Origin: Symbiodinium natans
Taxonomy: Eukaryota; Sar; Dinophyceae; Suessiales; Symbiodiniaceae
Assembly (NCBI GenBank): GCA_905221605.1
Contig: CAJNDS010002589.1
Location: 60,001-124,000 of the forward strand
Direction: 5' to 3'
Length of the DNA: 64,000 nt
Made by a program: the position numbers and the translations under genes. Positions 27,270 to 39,517 of this stretch are shown here, in pieces. Each line of letters opens with the position of its first letter. Position 1 is the first letter of the stretch. A model generated the notes under the pieces. It made no database searches. It worked only from the letters and a program-made list of their open reading frames with translations, and was not told the DNA's origin.

Positions 27270-28580
27270 TTTAGGGTTTAGGGTTTAGGGTTTAGGGTTT
27301 AGGGTTTAGGGTTTATAGGGTTTAGGGTTTAGGGTTTAGGGTTTAGGGGCCCTGAATACCACGGCCAAGATTGGCCCTAATTTCATACAGGGCCTTGCAA
27401 TGTAGGTTTCAGACACTGGCTTAAGGTTGAGAGAGCTTTTGCGGTTCACGGGGTTCTGGTGCCTTTTTTTGTTGAAGTTAAGCATTCAGGGTTTGGGTGG
27501 TTTAGGAGGCTTCCTCGGAGCATATCCACCCAGACCCTCAACCCTTGACCCGAAACCCGAAATGTTTGGGGTTTAGGTAGGGTTTTGATGGGTTGGTATC
27601 CTCTTAAAGGCTTGCCGGGTCTAGAGATCAAGAATCCCCAACTGGAGGGCTAGAAGTATACAGGGCTTGCAGGGTTTAGGGCTTGTGTTTGTAGGGTTTG
27701 CAGGTTTGTAGGGTTTGTAGGGTTTGTGGGGTTTGTGGGGTTTGTGGGGTTTGTGGGGTTTTTGCGGTTTCTGGGGTTTCTGGTGTTTGAGAGAGTGTGT
27801 GTGTGTGTGTGTGTGTGTTTTGGGTGGTTTGTGGGGTTTGTGGTTGAGGCATATTGGTCTTGTAGTCCACCAGAATCCCTCCGCCAAACGACGGGTGCCG
27901 TTCAGAATCACCTCCCACTGGCTTGATTGTTTGGGGCAAAGCCCTACACCCCAAACCCCAAACCCTAAGCCCCAAGCCCCAAGCCCTAAGCCCTGCGCCC
28001 TGAGCCCTGAGCCCTGAGCCCCCTTGGCAGGCCATTGGGGTGTTTTTTCGTTCCCCGATTGGGTTTAAGAGGATCATAAATAGCAAGATTTTTCAGAGGG
28101 TTTCAGGGTGCCATCCTAGCCCCCAACCCATATCCTGAGCCCTAAACTCTAACCAAAACCCCTTAGGGCAATACAGGGGATAGCAAGTTGGGTTCTGATG
28201 TATGGGCCCTTGGGTTGTATGGGGTATATACGGGGTACGTCTTCAAGGGCCCACATGGAGGGACCATGCAACTACCCGAAGAATGTTGTCTCCTCCTAAC
28301 CCCTCTCTATATGGACCTACCCATGTAACCCTCAATCCGAACTCCCATGTTCGAGGGTTTCACGCATTGCGAATGCAATTGCCCAAACCCTAAACTCTAA
28401 ACCCTAAATCCTAATAGAGGGTTCAGGGTTTAGCGTTCAGGGCACAGGGTTCAGGATTTTTAGAGACCTGACTTGTTTGCACCCTAAACCCTATAGAAGC
28501 CAGCCTCACTCAAACCCCTGAAAACCCTCAACCCTGCAACCCCCAAAAAGCATCTGAATGCAGCCAGTTGGGGGAATCTG
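27270..28580. other. Repeat-dominated stretch
   Basis: TTTAGGG, TTTGTGGGG and CCCTAAGC runs with a possible minus-strand island at 27860-27940 (PVGGDSERHPSFGGGILVD). Nothing firm. Confidence 0.4.
27791..27817 (+). repeat. (GT)n microsatellite within a GGGTTTGTG-rich stretch
   Basis: Short (GT)n flanked by TTTGTGGGG/TTTGTAGGG derivatives of the heptamer, 27670-27850. Confidence 0.85.
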
Positions 28581-28877
28581 AGTGAGACACCCGGCCCCCC
28601 ACCCTCCGGAGCTTATAGCAAGACTGCGCGTGTCGAGGATCATGGCTTCTTTGACTTGTTGCGGAGGCTATTAGGGAGAGAATACGGCTTTCCTAGGGTT
28701 TAGGTTTTAAGGCTTATAGGGTTTCGGGCACCCGCCCATGTCTGCCTCGCAGCTTGCGGCCCTAAACGCTACCTAGTCCGGTCTCTGGTTTAGGGCCTCT
28801 GGCTTATGGTTGAGGGTTTTCGGAAAGTCTCTGCGTCAACTGGTGCCAGTTCATGCACGGCTGGACGTGTGATGGGC

Positions 28878-28966
28878 TTAGGCCTTGGCAGCATTCAGAA
28901 ACTCCAGGACCTTCTCCGGTCTGCTGTTGTCCTTTGCGGGTTTCTCATGGTTGGCTCCAAGGCCTC
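28878..28966 (-). CDS. Possible minus-strand terminal exon
   Basis: The only island where the minus strand reads better than the plus: after CTTTCAACAAAAAAAG it encodes LGANHEKPAKDNSRPEKVLE then FLNAAKA and a stop. The plus strand is also open (28806-29063), so orientation is uncertain. Confidence 0.3.
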
Positions 28967-29063
28967 TTTTTTTGTTGAAAGAAGCAGGGCTCGGTATGGA
29001 ACATGTGGAGGTCATGCCCAAGGAACATCTATAGGAAATAAACGAGTGCCTGTGCTGCTGTGA

Positions 29064-29153
29064 ACCTTTCATGCAATACTTGCGTCGTGCCGCGATAAAA
29101 AATGTCCAGAAGACGGCTCTTGCAATCCTTGCGAATTCTTGGAAGGGAGATAC
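29064..29153 (+). CDS. Possible Cys-rich exon
   Basis: Reads FHAILASCRDKKCPEDGSC then NPCEFLEGRYP. Four cysteines in 16 residues suggest a disulfide or metal-binding module, family not recognised. Confidence 0.35.
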
Positions 29154-30413
29154 CCTAAACCCTAAACCCTAAACCCTACAGGGATTTGGGCACCTTGTAT
29201 CCGCGTATGGTACCTCTCAAGGGAGTCTATTTTAGGAGATGCACTCGAGGACCCCCAAATTCCCTGTCGAGAGTCTGGTCTTGGGAGACAAGAAGATCCT
29301 AAACCCTAAACCCTAAACCCTAAACCCTAAACCCTAAACCCTAAACCCTAAACACATAATTGCAGAAGATAAACATGCCCCAAACTCGTGGAACTGAAGC
29401 GCGAAAGGTCCAAGCATGCCCAGGGCCGCTGAGGCACTGCGTAAGAACTACTCAAGGTTAATGTTAAACGCCAAGTATATCATGGACCCTGAATTAAGCA
29501 ATTATGGCCAATGTGGTCTGGGTAGCTGCATGTCCGGAACACAACCCTAAACCCTAAACCCTAAACCCTAAACCCACCGGGGTCCTCAACCCGCCCCCGC
29601 CCGGCCCGTGGGGGCAAAGCCCCAACTCCCCATCCTGTTAGGGTTTGGGTTTAGGGTTTAGGGTTTTTTTAGGGTTTAGGAATTAGGGTTTAGGGTTTAG
29701 GGTTTAGGGTTTAGGGTCTGGGGTGTAGGGTTTAGGGTTTGGGCCCTCCCCCCCCCCTCCCCCTCTTTGTGACAGTTTTTGGTTCGGGGATTTTGGATTT
29801 GGAGCTTTCGGGTTTCGGGTTTAGGGTTCTATGCTATATAAAGTAAGGCTCCAAACAGCCCAGAGTGGGCATCACTGACAGACCTTAGACTTCAGACCCC
29901 AAAATGTAGGTATTACTTGCGTAATTGGGAGCCCTAGGGTTGCGGACCCCATTTAGGGTTTAGGGTTTAAGGTTTAGGGTTTGGGGTTTAGGGTTTAGGG
30001 TTTAGGGTTTAGGGTTTAGGGTTTAGGGTTTAGGGTTTAGGGTTTAGGGTTTAGGGTTTAGGGGGTTGAGACATGCACAGGCCGCGTAGCGAGGTAACGT
30101 AATCTAGAGATGCACCCACATGCATTCAGACCTGTACATTGCGGTGCCCCTGTTGCAAAACGGACCCTTTGCCAGTATTCAGGGCAACCTATGAAGTGAC
30201 TATACTGCAGAGACTTGACCCTAAATCCTAAACCCTAAACCCTAAACCCTAAACCCCTAAACCCCATACCCTAAACCCTAAACCCCTAAACTACCCATAA
30301 CCCATAACCCTAAACCCTAAACCCTAAACCCTAAACCCTTTATGACCATGTGATGGGTCTGAAGGTCCATGAGTGAGTATAGACTGAGCGCGTGTAGTTC
30401 ACAGAGCTACCCC

Positions 30414-30577
30414 AAAGGATCCATGTGCTCATAATCGAACCTACTAGAGCCTTAAAGGGGTTTAGGGTTTAGGGTTTAGGGTTTAGGGTTTAGGGTTTAG
30501 GGTTTAGGGTTTAGGGTTTATATAGGGTTTAGGGTTTAGGGTTTAGGGTCAGACTATGTGGGTACATGGATCCTTAG
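30414..30577. mobile_element. MITE-like family A carrying an internal TTTAGGG array
   Basis: Left end AAAGGATCCATGTG, right end GTACATGGATCCTTAG, with a (TTTAGGG) array of about 90 bp between them in place of the usual interior. Confidence 0.6.
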
Positions 30578-31107
30578 GGGTACCGAAAGTTCGGAGAGAT
30601 GGTGTAGTTCCAAGGCAGCTTGCAGTCGCTTGCACACAAGGGGCTCAAACTCTTGCGGAGACGCGGAATGAGGCATTCCCTGCATTCCGACAGCATTGTC
30701 CCAGCCGCGCGACGTGTAGAAATCTTAGTCCCTGCCCCAAGAACCGATGGCAACCGGCAAAAACTGTCCACGGAAAATCCACCGCAAGATCTCAGAATGC
30801 CTCAATAAGGAAAGTCGTTCCCCAACATAGGACCCCCTCAACATGTCTCAGATCCCCCTTTTGGCCTTCCCCTTTCCCCCGTCCCCCCCGGGGAGATTTT
30901 CAGGCGGTCTAGAGCCATGGCGCCTCGACCACAAATGGCCGGGTCAAGGAGAAGGTCCATTCTCCGACGTTCGGGTGCTTGCTCTTAGGGTTTAGGGTTT
31001 GGGGTCTAGGGTTAAGGGTTTAGGGTTTAGGGTTTAGGTCTAGGGTTTAGGGTTTAGGGTTTAGGGTTTAGGGTTTAGGGTTTAGGGTTTAGGGTTTAGG
31101 GTTTAGG

Positions 31108-31230
31108 GATCCTGCTGAGCCCAAATATCCTAAGCCCCAGAATACAGCTGAGCGTATGCGTTTCCAAGGCCTGCAAGATGCCGGGAGCAGGGTCGAGCGC
31201 ACGGCTTTAGAACACAAGTTGAACCCCTAA
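31108..31230 (+). CDS. Possible exon (DPAEPKYPKPQNTAERMRF..)
   Basis: Forty open codons directly after a long TTTAGGG array, reading DPAEPKYPKPQNTAERMRFQ then GLQDAGSRVERTALEHKL. The acceptor may be the TTTAG of the last repeat. Confidence 0.4.
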   Translation, partial: DPAEPKYPKPQNTAERMRFQGLQDAGSRVERTALEHKLNP

Positions 31231-31981
31231 GTTATAACCCCTAAACCCTAAACCCTAGACCCTAAGCCCTCAGCCTAAGCCCTAAACCCTAAGCCCTAAG
31301 CCCTAATTAAGCCCTAGGCCCTAAGCCCTAAGCCCTAAACCCTAGTAAGCACATAAACATGACCTTAGTGGCCCGTTTCGTTGGCAAAAAATGCCTAATT
31401 TGCCGTCAGCCAGCCCCCGCACCGTCCCTCTCGCAGAGTTTGAGGGGTGAGGGTTTAGGGCTTAGGGCTTAGGGTTTAGGGTTTAGGGTTTAGGGCTTAG
31501 GGTTTAGGGCTTAGGGTTTAGGGCCTAGGGTTCAGGGTCCGAGGCCTGAAGCTTAGGGTTCAAGCCCCCCAAGGCTTTCTCAACTTCTCGGGTTTAGGGG
31601 TTCAGTACCAGGGTTTCCGTTCACGTTCTAGGGTTTTAGGGCTCCTGGATTGACTAAAGTCTAAGGTGGGGTTCATTACAACGGAAATAGTTTATCTGAA
31701 TGGCATGGGATGGGTAGGTAGATATTCGATACCAGAGTAGCCAGCCTCACTAGTGAATGCTGGCACTTGGGATGCTGAACCTCCAAACCCTTAAACCCGA
31801 AACCCTAAACCCTAAACCCTACACAGTTCGATCTTTCGGGGCTCCTCGGGTGCCGTAGGCGTCCCATCCTGGGCCTCGCGGCGGCCGCCGCCGCGGCTGG
31901 GAGTCCCCGGTGTCTGGGTTTAGGGTTTAGGGTTTAGGGTTTAGGGTTTAGGGTTTAGGGTTTAGGGTTTAGGGTTTAGGG

Positions 31982-32500
31982 TTTTGGTGGTTTTTGGGTT
32001 TGGGGGTTTTGGGGGTTTTTGGGGGTTTTGGGGTTTTGGTGTTTTGGGGTTTTGGGGGTTTGGGGGTTTTGGGGGTTTGGGGGTTTTGGGGTTTTGGAGT
32101 TTTGAGGGTGTTGGGGGTTTTGGGTGGTTTTGGGGGCTTTGGGGTTTTGGGGTTTTGGGGTTAGGGGTTTTGGGGTTTTGGGTTTTGGGGTTAGGGGTCT
32201 AGGGTTTTAGGGGTTTAGGGGTTTAGGGGTTTAGGGGTTTGGGGGTTTGGGGGTTTAGGGGTTAGGGTTTAGGGTTTCGTGTTTTGGGGTTTAGGGTTAG
32301 GGGGTTTACGGGGTTTAGGGTATTTTGGTTTTAGGGTCTTTAGGGGGCTTGGAGAGGGTTCAGGGTGTTTAGGTGGTGGAGGGTTTAGAATTTTAGGGTT
32401 TTCAGGTTAAAGAGTTTGGGGTTAAAGAGGTTAGGGTTTGGAAGTGTAGGGTTAAAGAGGTAATAGGCTTTAGGGTTAAGCGTTTAGGGTCTAGGGATTC
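31982..32500 (+). repeat. Degenerate TTTTGGGG/TTTAGGGG tract
   Basis: About 500 bp of G/T-rich heptamer derivatives grading into GTTAAAGAGGTTAGGGTT. No gene; overlapping frames are low-complexity. Confidence 0.85.
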
Positions 32501-32845
32501 GGGCTTTCGCCGGGCTCGTAAGGCTTATGGGGTCTGGCTGCGTGTCTGTTTGTCTGCCTGCCTCTGTCAGTGTGTATGTGTACAGAATTTTTCGGCCAAG
32601 GATCAATAAATTGCAGGGGCACGCGGCATCTGCAACCTACCACGTGCAAGGAAGCCACAATTGGGGATGGGAGACATGCAGCCCGATCAGCGGGACTTGC
32701 TTGAAAGAGTCGCTCACGGGTCACGTGGTGACAGCTTGGGAACTTAATCTTACGACTAATCTTACGACTCCTTCGAAAAGAGGTCTGTGAACCTCTGTGT
32801 GTTTGTATATACGTTCACTATCTTTCACTCTTTGGACCTATATCC

Positions 32846-32950
32846 CAAAGGGTCCATGTACCCATATAGCATATACTTGGGCCTTAATGGGGTTCCTATA
32901 CAGTAGCTTTAGGGCCCAAATATGTACTATATGGGTACATGGACACTTAG
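32846..32950. mobile_element. MITE-like family A, copy (105 bp)
   Basis: CAAAGGGTCCATGTACCCAT / ATGGGTACATGGACACTTAG, with the shared interior ATACTTGGGCCTTAATGGGG. Confidence 0.75.
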
Positions 32951-32985
32951 GGTATACACCCTCGAGCAGAAACACCCTAAACCCC

Positions 32986-33066
32986 AAACTGATTGCACGT
33001 TACCCGAACGAGGCTGCAGTCCTTGGCCACTCCTTCCTGGAGGCGAGAGGGGCTGAAGGGGCTTAA
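32986..33066 (+). CDS. Possible terminal exon (KLIARYPNEAAVLGHSF..)
   Basis: Reads KLIARYPNEAAVLGHSFLEA then RGAEGA and TAA. No strong acceptor; lies just after a family-A element (32846-32950). Confidence 0.35.
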   Translation, partial: KLIARYPNEAAVLGHSFLEARGAEGA

Positions 33067-33312
33067 GGCTTAGAGTGCTACTGCCTTAAACCCTAAACCC
33101 TAAACCCTAAACCCTCCCTGGAATACCTGAAAACTACTTCCTACATGGAGGTTTTGTGGTCCAAGTATGTCTGAGGTGCAAAAACTCAGGCGTGTTGGGC
33201 ACACGAAGGAAGGTGGCTTCACCATCGGGCTTACCCCAAAATCCCACATCCCCAAAACCCCAACACCCTAAACCCTAAACCCTAAACCCCGAAACCCCTA
33301 AACCCTAAGACC

Positions 33313-33415
33313 TTGAGTGAGAGGGTGCTTTTCTGCTTCTACGAAAAGGCAGCCTTCTCGCAACCGTGCCCAGCTGCGGAGCCTGAGGCTGCTGGCATTC
33401 ACGGGAGCTTTTCAG
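33313..33415 (+). CDS. Possible exon (LSERVLFCFYEKAAFSQPC..)
   Basis: Between CCCTAAA and TTTAGGG arrays; reads LSERVLFCFYEKAAFSQPCP then AAEPEAAGIHGSF and ends TTTTCAG before GGTTTAGGG. Confidence 0.4.
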
Positions 33416-33498
33416 GGTTTAGGGTTTAGGTTTAGGGTTTAGGGTTTAGGGTTTAGGGTTTAGGGTTTAGGGTTTAGGGTTTAGGGTTTAGGCTTTCT

Positions 33499-33609
33499 GG
33501 GACCGGGAGTAGGCTCTTTTTTTCTGTTTTTAGGGTTGGGGTTCCCTTCTAATCCCCTTAAAACCAAAATAAGGGTACCCTTTTATTCCTAAGCTACTCC
33601 CGGGTCTAG
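33499..33609. mobile_element. MITE-like family D, copy 1
   Basis: GGGACCGGGAGTAG / CTACTCCCGGGTC ends; interior TAGGGTTGGGGTTCCCTTCT shared with 49477-49576. Confidence 0.7.
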
Positions 33610-34693
33610 CTTCTTATTGCTGCTAAACCCTCAACCCTATAAACCCTATAAACCCTATAAACCCTATAAACCCTACAAACCCTATAAACCCCATAAACCC
33701 CGCAAACCCTTTAAACCCTTGAAACCCTATAAAACCTATAAACCCTACCACAGACCCTGCACTTCAGTTCCCAGTAGAAATGTGTTGGTCTGCCTCTTCA
33801 AAGTAGGAAGAGTATGGGGGGGTTGGCCTTTTTAAGTCCTGGCTTGGAAGCAAGATTTCGGGCTGAGGTTGTGGACTCAAAGTTCCGAGCTTAGGATTCA
33901 GGGTTTCGGGTTCAGGATATGGGTTGAGGGTTTAGTGTTTAGGGCTCCCTCGCGCGCGCTCGCGGAGCTCAGTAGCCCTATCCCTGGCTTGGCTCATGGT
34001 TTTCGAGTCGTCTTTAGGGTTTCGCGTTTAGGATTTAGTGTTTGGGAAGTCCCAAGCGCCGTGGCCATGGCGCTCGAGCACTGCAACCCCACAACCCCCC
34101 AGAAGGCCTAAACCCCTAGAAGGACTTCCATGAGGTATAACACCTAATTAGACCTTACACCCGTTAAACCCTAAACCTTAAACTCCAAGCCATAAGCCCG
34201 AAGCCCTAAGCCCTAAGCCCTAAGCCGATAGGAAGTATATAGGGAAAGCAAGCTTCAGGGTTTAGGGATTAGGGTTTAGGGTCTAGGGTTTAGCGTTCCA
34301 CCCTCAATTTCAGCACTCCCACCCCCCCCCCCCTCTCTCTCAAGTACATACCCCACGGTTGTTAACCATAAGATTCGCCATACCTGTTCAGGGCCTAAAC
34401 CCTAAACCCTAAACCCTAAACCCTAAACCCTAAACCCTAAACCCCTCGAAACAACCCAACTCCGCACAGCTCTGTACCCTGAACCCTTAGCAACCCGGGT
34501 GCACATTGTAAGTTGCCACGGCAGGTAGTGAGTCGGCGCAGCCTGGCGGCCCTCGGCGTGCCTGTGCTTCGGAAGGGGCGGGTAGGGTTTAGGGTGTTGC
34601 ACGGCCCATTCAAGAGACCCAGCTTTTTCTTTGTGTCCTAAGCCTTATAAGCTACTCAGAAACGTAGCTGACAAGAGTTCGGGACACCTTCAG

Positions 34694-34804
34694 GAAAATT
34701 TGACGTCTGTCTTCGCTGAGTTCGCGCTTGTAGTTACTGGATGTGCGCGTACCCTTTTGTACTTGCACCACGCACGTGGCAGGGCTATGCTTGCCGCACT
34801 CTGA
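34694..34804 (+). CDS. Possible terminal exon
   Basis: After CACCTTCAG it reads ENLTSVFAEFALVVTGCART then LLYLHHARGRAMLAAL and TGA. Partly hydrophobic. The minus strand is also open here, so this is uncertain. Confidence 0.35.
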   Translation, partial: ENLTSVFAEFALVVTGCARTLLYLHHARGRAMLAAL

Positions 34805-34867
34805 CTCCGTCTGGAAGACGGTCCATTAACATAACGCCCTAAACCCCAAGCCCTAAACCCTAAACGC

Positions 34868-34987
34868 GCAAGCAACCCGAAGTCCGAGAACGTATGCATC
34901 CAGGCTGCCCTCCCTGACCTTGACGCAAGCCCCAACCACAAGGGCCAGGTTTCCGCGCAAAACAAGCTTGCGGTTTATTTGGCGTAG
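34868..34987 (+). CDS. Possible terminal exon
   Basis: Thirty-nine open codons to TAG: ASNPKSENVCIQAALPDLDA then SPNHKGQVSAQNKLAVYLA. Protein-like composition; family unknown. Confidence 0.35.
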   Translation, partial: ASNPKSENVCIQAALPDLDASPNHKGQVSAQNKLAVYLA

Positions 34988-35620
34988 GAATACTGGCAAA
35001 TAGTATTCCCTTATGGCTCCTATAAAATGTACTACAATAACCCCCAGAGCCCTAGAACCCTGTATTAGCTACTTTCTTGTCTTGAAAGCGCTTTGACAGA
35101 GCTTATTTGGAGATCGTTTGCAGAGGCTGTCAATGGCCCACCTCTAGAATGGGCATGCTGAGCTTCGAAGCCTTCTAATCCCCTCCCCCTAAGATTAAAC
35201 TTCCCTACACGCTAATATTGCATACCCCCCCCATGATAGTTATATCATAAGTATATTGGGGGATCTTAAAACTAGGTTTAGGGTTTAGGGTTTAGGGTTT
35301 AGGGTTTGGGGTTTAGGGTTTAGGGGGTAGGGGGGGTTTACGATTAGGGGGACGGGAATATGGTGCTCCGAAGCGATGCTCCGCGCTGCCATGTTGTAGA
35401 GCAGACGTGCCTCGGTCTGTTTTGGGGCCTGGTTTGAGGAAAAAGGGCACTCTTTGATTCCTAGGCTACTCTTGGGGCCCCCTAGACCCTAAACCCTTAA
35501 ACCCTTAAACCCTTACGCCCTTAAACCCTTAAACCCTTAAACCCTTAAACCCTTAAACCCTTAAACCCTTAAACCCTTAAACCCTTAAACCCTAAACCCT
35601 AAACCCTAAACCCTAAACCC

Positions 35621-35700
35621 CAAGACGAGGCAGCTAACTACGCCCCAATCGTTAAGCAGTGGTTCTACAGCCGACTTCGGCTCCCAGGAAGGGCGTGGCC
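35621..35700 (+). CDS. Possible exon (QDEAANYAPIVKQWFYSRLR)
   Basis: Directly follows a CCCTTAAA/CCCTAAA array. One frame is open for about 47 codons; a CAG|GA donor-like site sits at 35687. Confidence 0.35.
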
Positions 35701-36180
35701 TGTTTTCTTGAGGTGTGGGCCCCTTTTCGGGTGCTCTTTCTACATGCTTCGTTCGGGTTTAGGGTTTACAGTTTAGGTTTTAGGGTTTAGGGTTTAGGGT
35801 GGTCGAAGGCTTGGGGTGAAAAGCGTGAGAACTTGTCTTGTCTTTTCTCATGCCGTCTTGCAGGCCAAGGCAAGTTTTTAGGTGCTGTCGGGTGGGCTTT
35901 AGGAATCCGAGTTTTCGCCGCGTACTGCAGGAGCCAAGCATCATAAAGAAGGTTTCACCAGAACGAGCACTGAACGCTAAACCCTAAAACCTTAAACCTT
36001 AAACCCTAAAACCCTAAACCCAAGGCAACACTACAAGTTTCGGGTTTGAGCTTCAGGACCAGTCCGGAGTGCAGTTTTGATGCGGCATTCACCAGGGTTC
36101 AGGGGCGTAGCCTCGAAAGATTGCTGTGCGGTTTATAGGGTTTTTAGGGTTTAGAGTTTAGGGCTGAGGGCTTAGGGTTT

Positions 36181-36258
36181 GGGCAAACGGTTTTGAAGGC
36201 CAAAGTTTCAGGGGTGGTTGATCTGGACAAGGGTCTCTCTAAGGATACGGAGTCCTAG
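36181..36258 (+). CDS. Possible exon (GQTVLKAKVSGVVDLDKGL)
   Basis: Begins at a TTTGGG boundary and runs to TAG, reading GQTVLKAKVSGVVDLDKGLS then KDTES. Strand-like start, charged end. Unknown family. Confidence 0.35.
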   Translation, partial: GQTVLKAKVSGVVDLDKGLSKDTES

Positions 36259-36476
36259 ATGACGATCGCACTGCCCAGAAGAATCCTGAACCTGAAGCCA
36301 CCACTTGAACTGGCCAAACTAAGCAAGTACCCCGTGCCCCTGGCTGGCCCAGCGCCTGGGTTTGTGGAGTAAGTTTAGGGGTTAGGGTTTGGGGTTTAGG
36401 GTCTAGGAATAACGGCTTCTTGTCAGTATATCCGTCATCTTCGATGTTAAGCTGGATGTGGGGCCCCGCTCATGCA

Positions 36477-36644
36477 TTGGGATGTTCCCCCCGTATACGA
36501 ACAGTCCTTAATAGAGGTTTGGGGTTTAGGGCGTAGGATTTAGGGTTTAGTATTTAGGGTTTAGGGTTTAGGGTTTAGGGTGATTATAATGAGGGGTACT
36601 ATATTCCCTTTTGAGGACTGTCAGCATAAAGGGGAACATCCCAA
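36477..36644. mobile_element. MITE-like family B with internal TTTAGGG array
   Basis: TTGGGATGTTCCCC / GGGGAACATCCCAA ends, subterminal CAGTCCTTA / GAGGACTGTCAGCATA, and a TTTAGGG array in the middle. Confidence 0.65.
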
Positions 36645-38046
36645 CTAGAGACCCTAAAACCGTGAACGCCGAACCCTATCTGGTGACCAGAGCATAAGGG
36701 CAACCATGCCATGGTCTTTCAGGTTTCGGCCTTGAGAGGTCTGGGTTGTGGTTAATATATGTTAATATTTTAGCAGAGTTCAGGGTTGAGGGTTTAGGGT
36801 TTAGGGTAAGGAAACCAACCCTTAGATGTTTAGGGTTTAGGGGGTTTAAGGTTCGGGGTTTAGGGCTTAGGGTTTGGGACGTGGGGTTGAAGTGCTCACG
36901 GTTTGGGGTGCAAGGTTGGGTTTTGAGGTTCAGGGCGAGGGGCTTGGGAGCAGAGGGCCCTTGTGTAAAAAGCCACATGAGCAAGGTTTCCTAGTACCAG
37001 CGTTCTACAGCTGAAGGGGGGGGGGGGGGGGGGGGGGTGCCCAAAGCCCTGAACTCCTTAAAGGAAACCATAAAACCGAAACCCTAAACCCGAAACCCTA
37101 GACCTTAAACCCTAAACCCTAGGCGGTGTCGGCTGTGGGTGTGCGACCCTCGCCAGCCAAGGCCGGAGACTTTTGCTTGCCTAGGGTTTAGGGTTTAGGG
37201 TTTAGGGCTAGGGTTTAGGGTTTAGGGTTAAGAGTTTAGGGTTAGAGGTTTAGGGGTTTAGGGGTTTAGGGGTTTAGGGGTTTAGGGGTTTAGGGGTTTA
37301 GGGGTTTAGGGGTTTAGGGGTTGTGGGGTTTTGGGGTTTAGGGGGTTTAGGGGTCTAGGGGTTTAAGGGGGTTTAGGATTCGGGGTTTAGGGTTTAGGGG
37401 GTTTAGGGTTTAGGGCAGACTGGCCTACTTGAGGCTGGGTGGACGACTTGAAGCTGGGGTACCTAGACTAAGGCATGACATAGGCTGCACGTCCTTTGGC
37501 TAAGTCCCGAACCGAAACTCCTGTTGGGCCCTAAACCCTATACCCTACATATACTTCAAACCCTAGACCCTAAAAGTGGTGGTTGTTACAAAAACTTGTC
37601 CCCAAAAAAGATCAACAAAGGTAGGGTCGGATTGTAGGTAAGGATTCCCCTCTTGAAGGGATTAGCACCCCAACGTCCATGTTGTTACAAGGACCTCGAG
37701 AACCGGAGGGTTTAGGGTTTGGGGTTTAGGGTATGGGGTTTAGGGTTTAGGGTTTAGGGTTAGGGTTCAGGGCAGGGGGGGGGGGGGGGGGAAATGGAAC
37801 ATTCGATTCAGGTAGCCCTAAACCCAGAACCCGAAACCTTCTAAACCCTAAAATTCCTAAAGCCAAAGCCGTGCGTTCATGGAATCCAAGTCCAGAGGTC
37901 GGGTAGCTGGTCCCATGACTAGTGACTAGAGTATTAAGTTACCAGAACCCTTATAAGGACTTCATTACTAGGTTCCTGGAAGTCTGGGGTCATGCTTCGG
38001 GGTTTTCCGTTTGGGGCTCAACCCAAAAACCCTAGACCCTAAGCCT

Positions 38047-38134
38047 GTTAACCATTCGAGGTGCTCGTACTGCGAGGGTCCATATGTCGTACTTTTCTAC
38101 GGAATGAAGGACCCCGAAGCCCTGTTTAGTGTCG
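38047..38134 (+). CDS. Possible exon with GTAAGG donor (CSYCEGPYVVLFYG..)
   Basis: Reads VNHSRCSYCEGPYVVLFYGM then KDPEALFSV and ends at G|GTAAGG, close to a standard donor. Family unknown. Confidence 0.45.
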
Positions 38135-38506
38135 GTAAGGTTCAGGGTCTAGGTTCAGGGTTTAGGGTTGTAGGGTTTAGGGTAGCCCCCTTAGGAATCT
38201 CTGAAGTTGTATCTACATAAAACCCAAGGGTTTGTTTGAATATTAGTGTTGTTAAGGTTCTAAGGGGGGTATAGTATAGGTGTGGTTTTGCGTTACCGAA
38301 TTCCACAAGAGCACTGCACATGGACCCCCTGAATTATACTAACTGAGTCCCCAACGCGCAACCCCCCCGCCCCCCGGCCCCCCCCGACCCCCCCAATTCG
38401 TAAGCCCTAAACCCTAATCCTCAAACACTGGGCCGTGAACCCAGCCCCAAGCCCAAAACTCGAAAGCCTTAAATCATAACCACTCAACCCCACATACCTA
38501 ACCCTA

Positions 38507-38616
38507 TAAGGATCCATGTGCATACATATCTATATATATATATAAGCAGTATATACTTGGGCCTTAGGGGGGTTCCTATGTAGTAGCCATACTATATAGG
38601 CGCATGGATCCTTCGG
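38507..38616. mobile_element. MITE-like family A, diverged copy
   Basis: AAGGATCCATGTG at the left and CGCATGGATCCTTCG at the right, with the interior ATATACTTGGGCCTTAGGGG. Confidence 0.6.
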
Positions 38617-38750
38617 GCACGTCTTTTGTAACCTGCACACTGTAGCCCGGCCCGAAACCTTACATCCGAAACCCTACATGCCCCAGCCCTCCGGATCCCT
38701 AAACACAAAAACCCACAGCTTTGCACACGAGACCCCTGTGAGGCCTGCCA

Positions 38751-38781
<31 letters not shown>

Positions 38782-39517
38782 AGGGGGTTGTTAGGAAAAT
38801 AAATAAGGGACCCTAAACCCTAACCCTAAACCCTAAACCCTAAACCCTAAACCCCCTAATTTGCGGAACGCGTCGGGCTCCGCAGCTCTTGTTGGACCAA
38901 CAGCGGGGTTTCTGGCCTTGAGGGCTTTCGGGATTCGAGTGTTAGTTTTCTGCTCGGTTTCTAGGGGTCATTCAGGGTTTAGAGTTTAGGGTTTAGGGTT
39001 GAGGGCTTAGGGGGTTCCACGTGCGAGGACGCCAGGGTTTAGGGTTTAGGGTTTAGGCGTTAAGGTTTAGGTCTAGGGTTAAGGGTTGAGTAGTTCTATC
39101 TCCTTTTAACCCAAAGCCCTGAAACCTAAGACCCTAACCTTTAAAGCGGGGCCACATGCCCAGCGTGGACGATGGTTAGCCAGCTGCCGAGACGTCCTGT
39201 GATTGTGCGTGGAGCTTAGCTATCCCTAAACCCTAAACCCTAAACCCAAAAAACCCTAAACCCTAAACCCTAAACCCCAAACCCTAAACCCTAAACCCTA
39301 AACCCTAAACCCTAAACCCTAAACCCTAAACCCTAAACCCTACAAACCCTGAACCCTATCAACACGTTTCCCTTCAGGTGCAACTCAGGGAGCTTACCAG
39401 CTCCAAAAACCCTAAACCCTAAACCCTAAACCCTAAACCCTAAACCCTAAACCCTAAACCCTAAACCCTAAACCCACTGCATTTGCATCTCCCTAAGCTG
39501 GACACGTTCTTTCAAGA

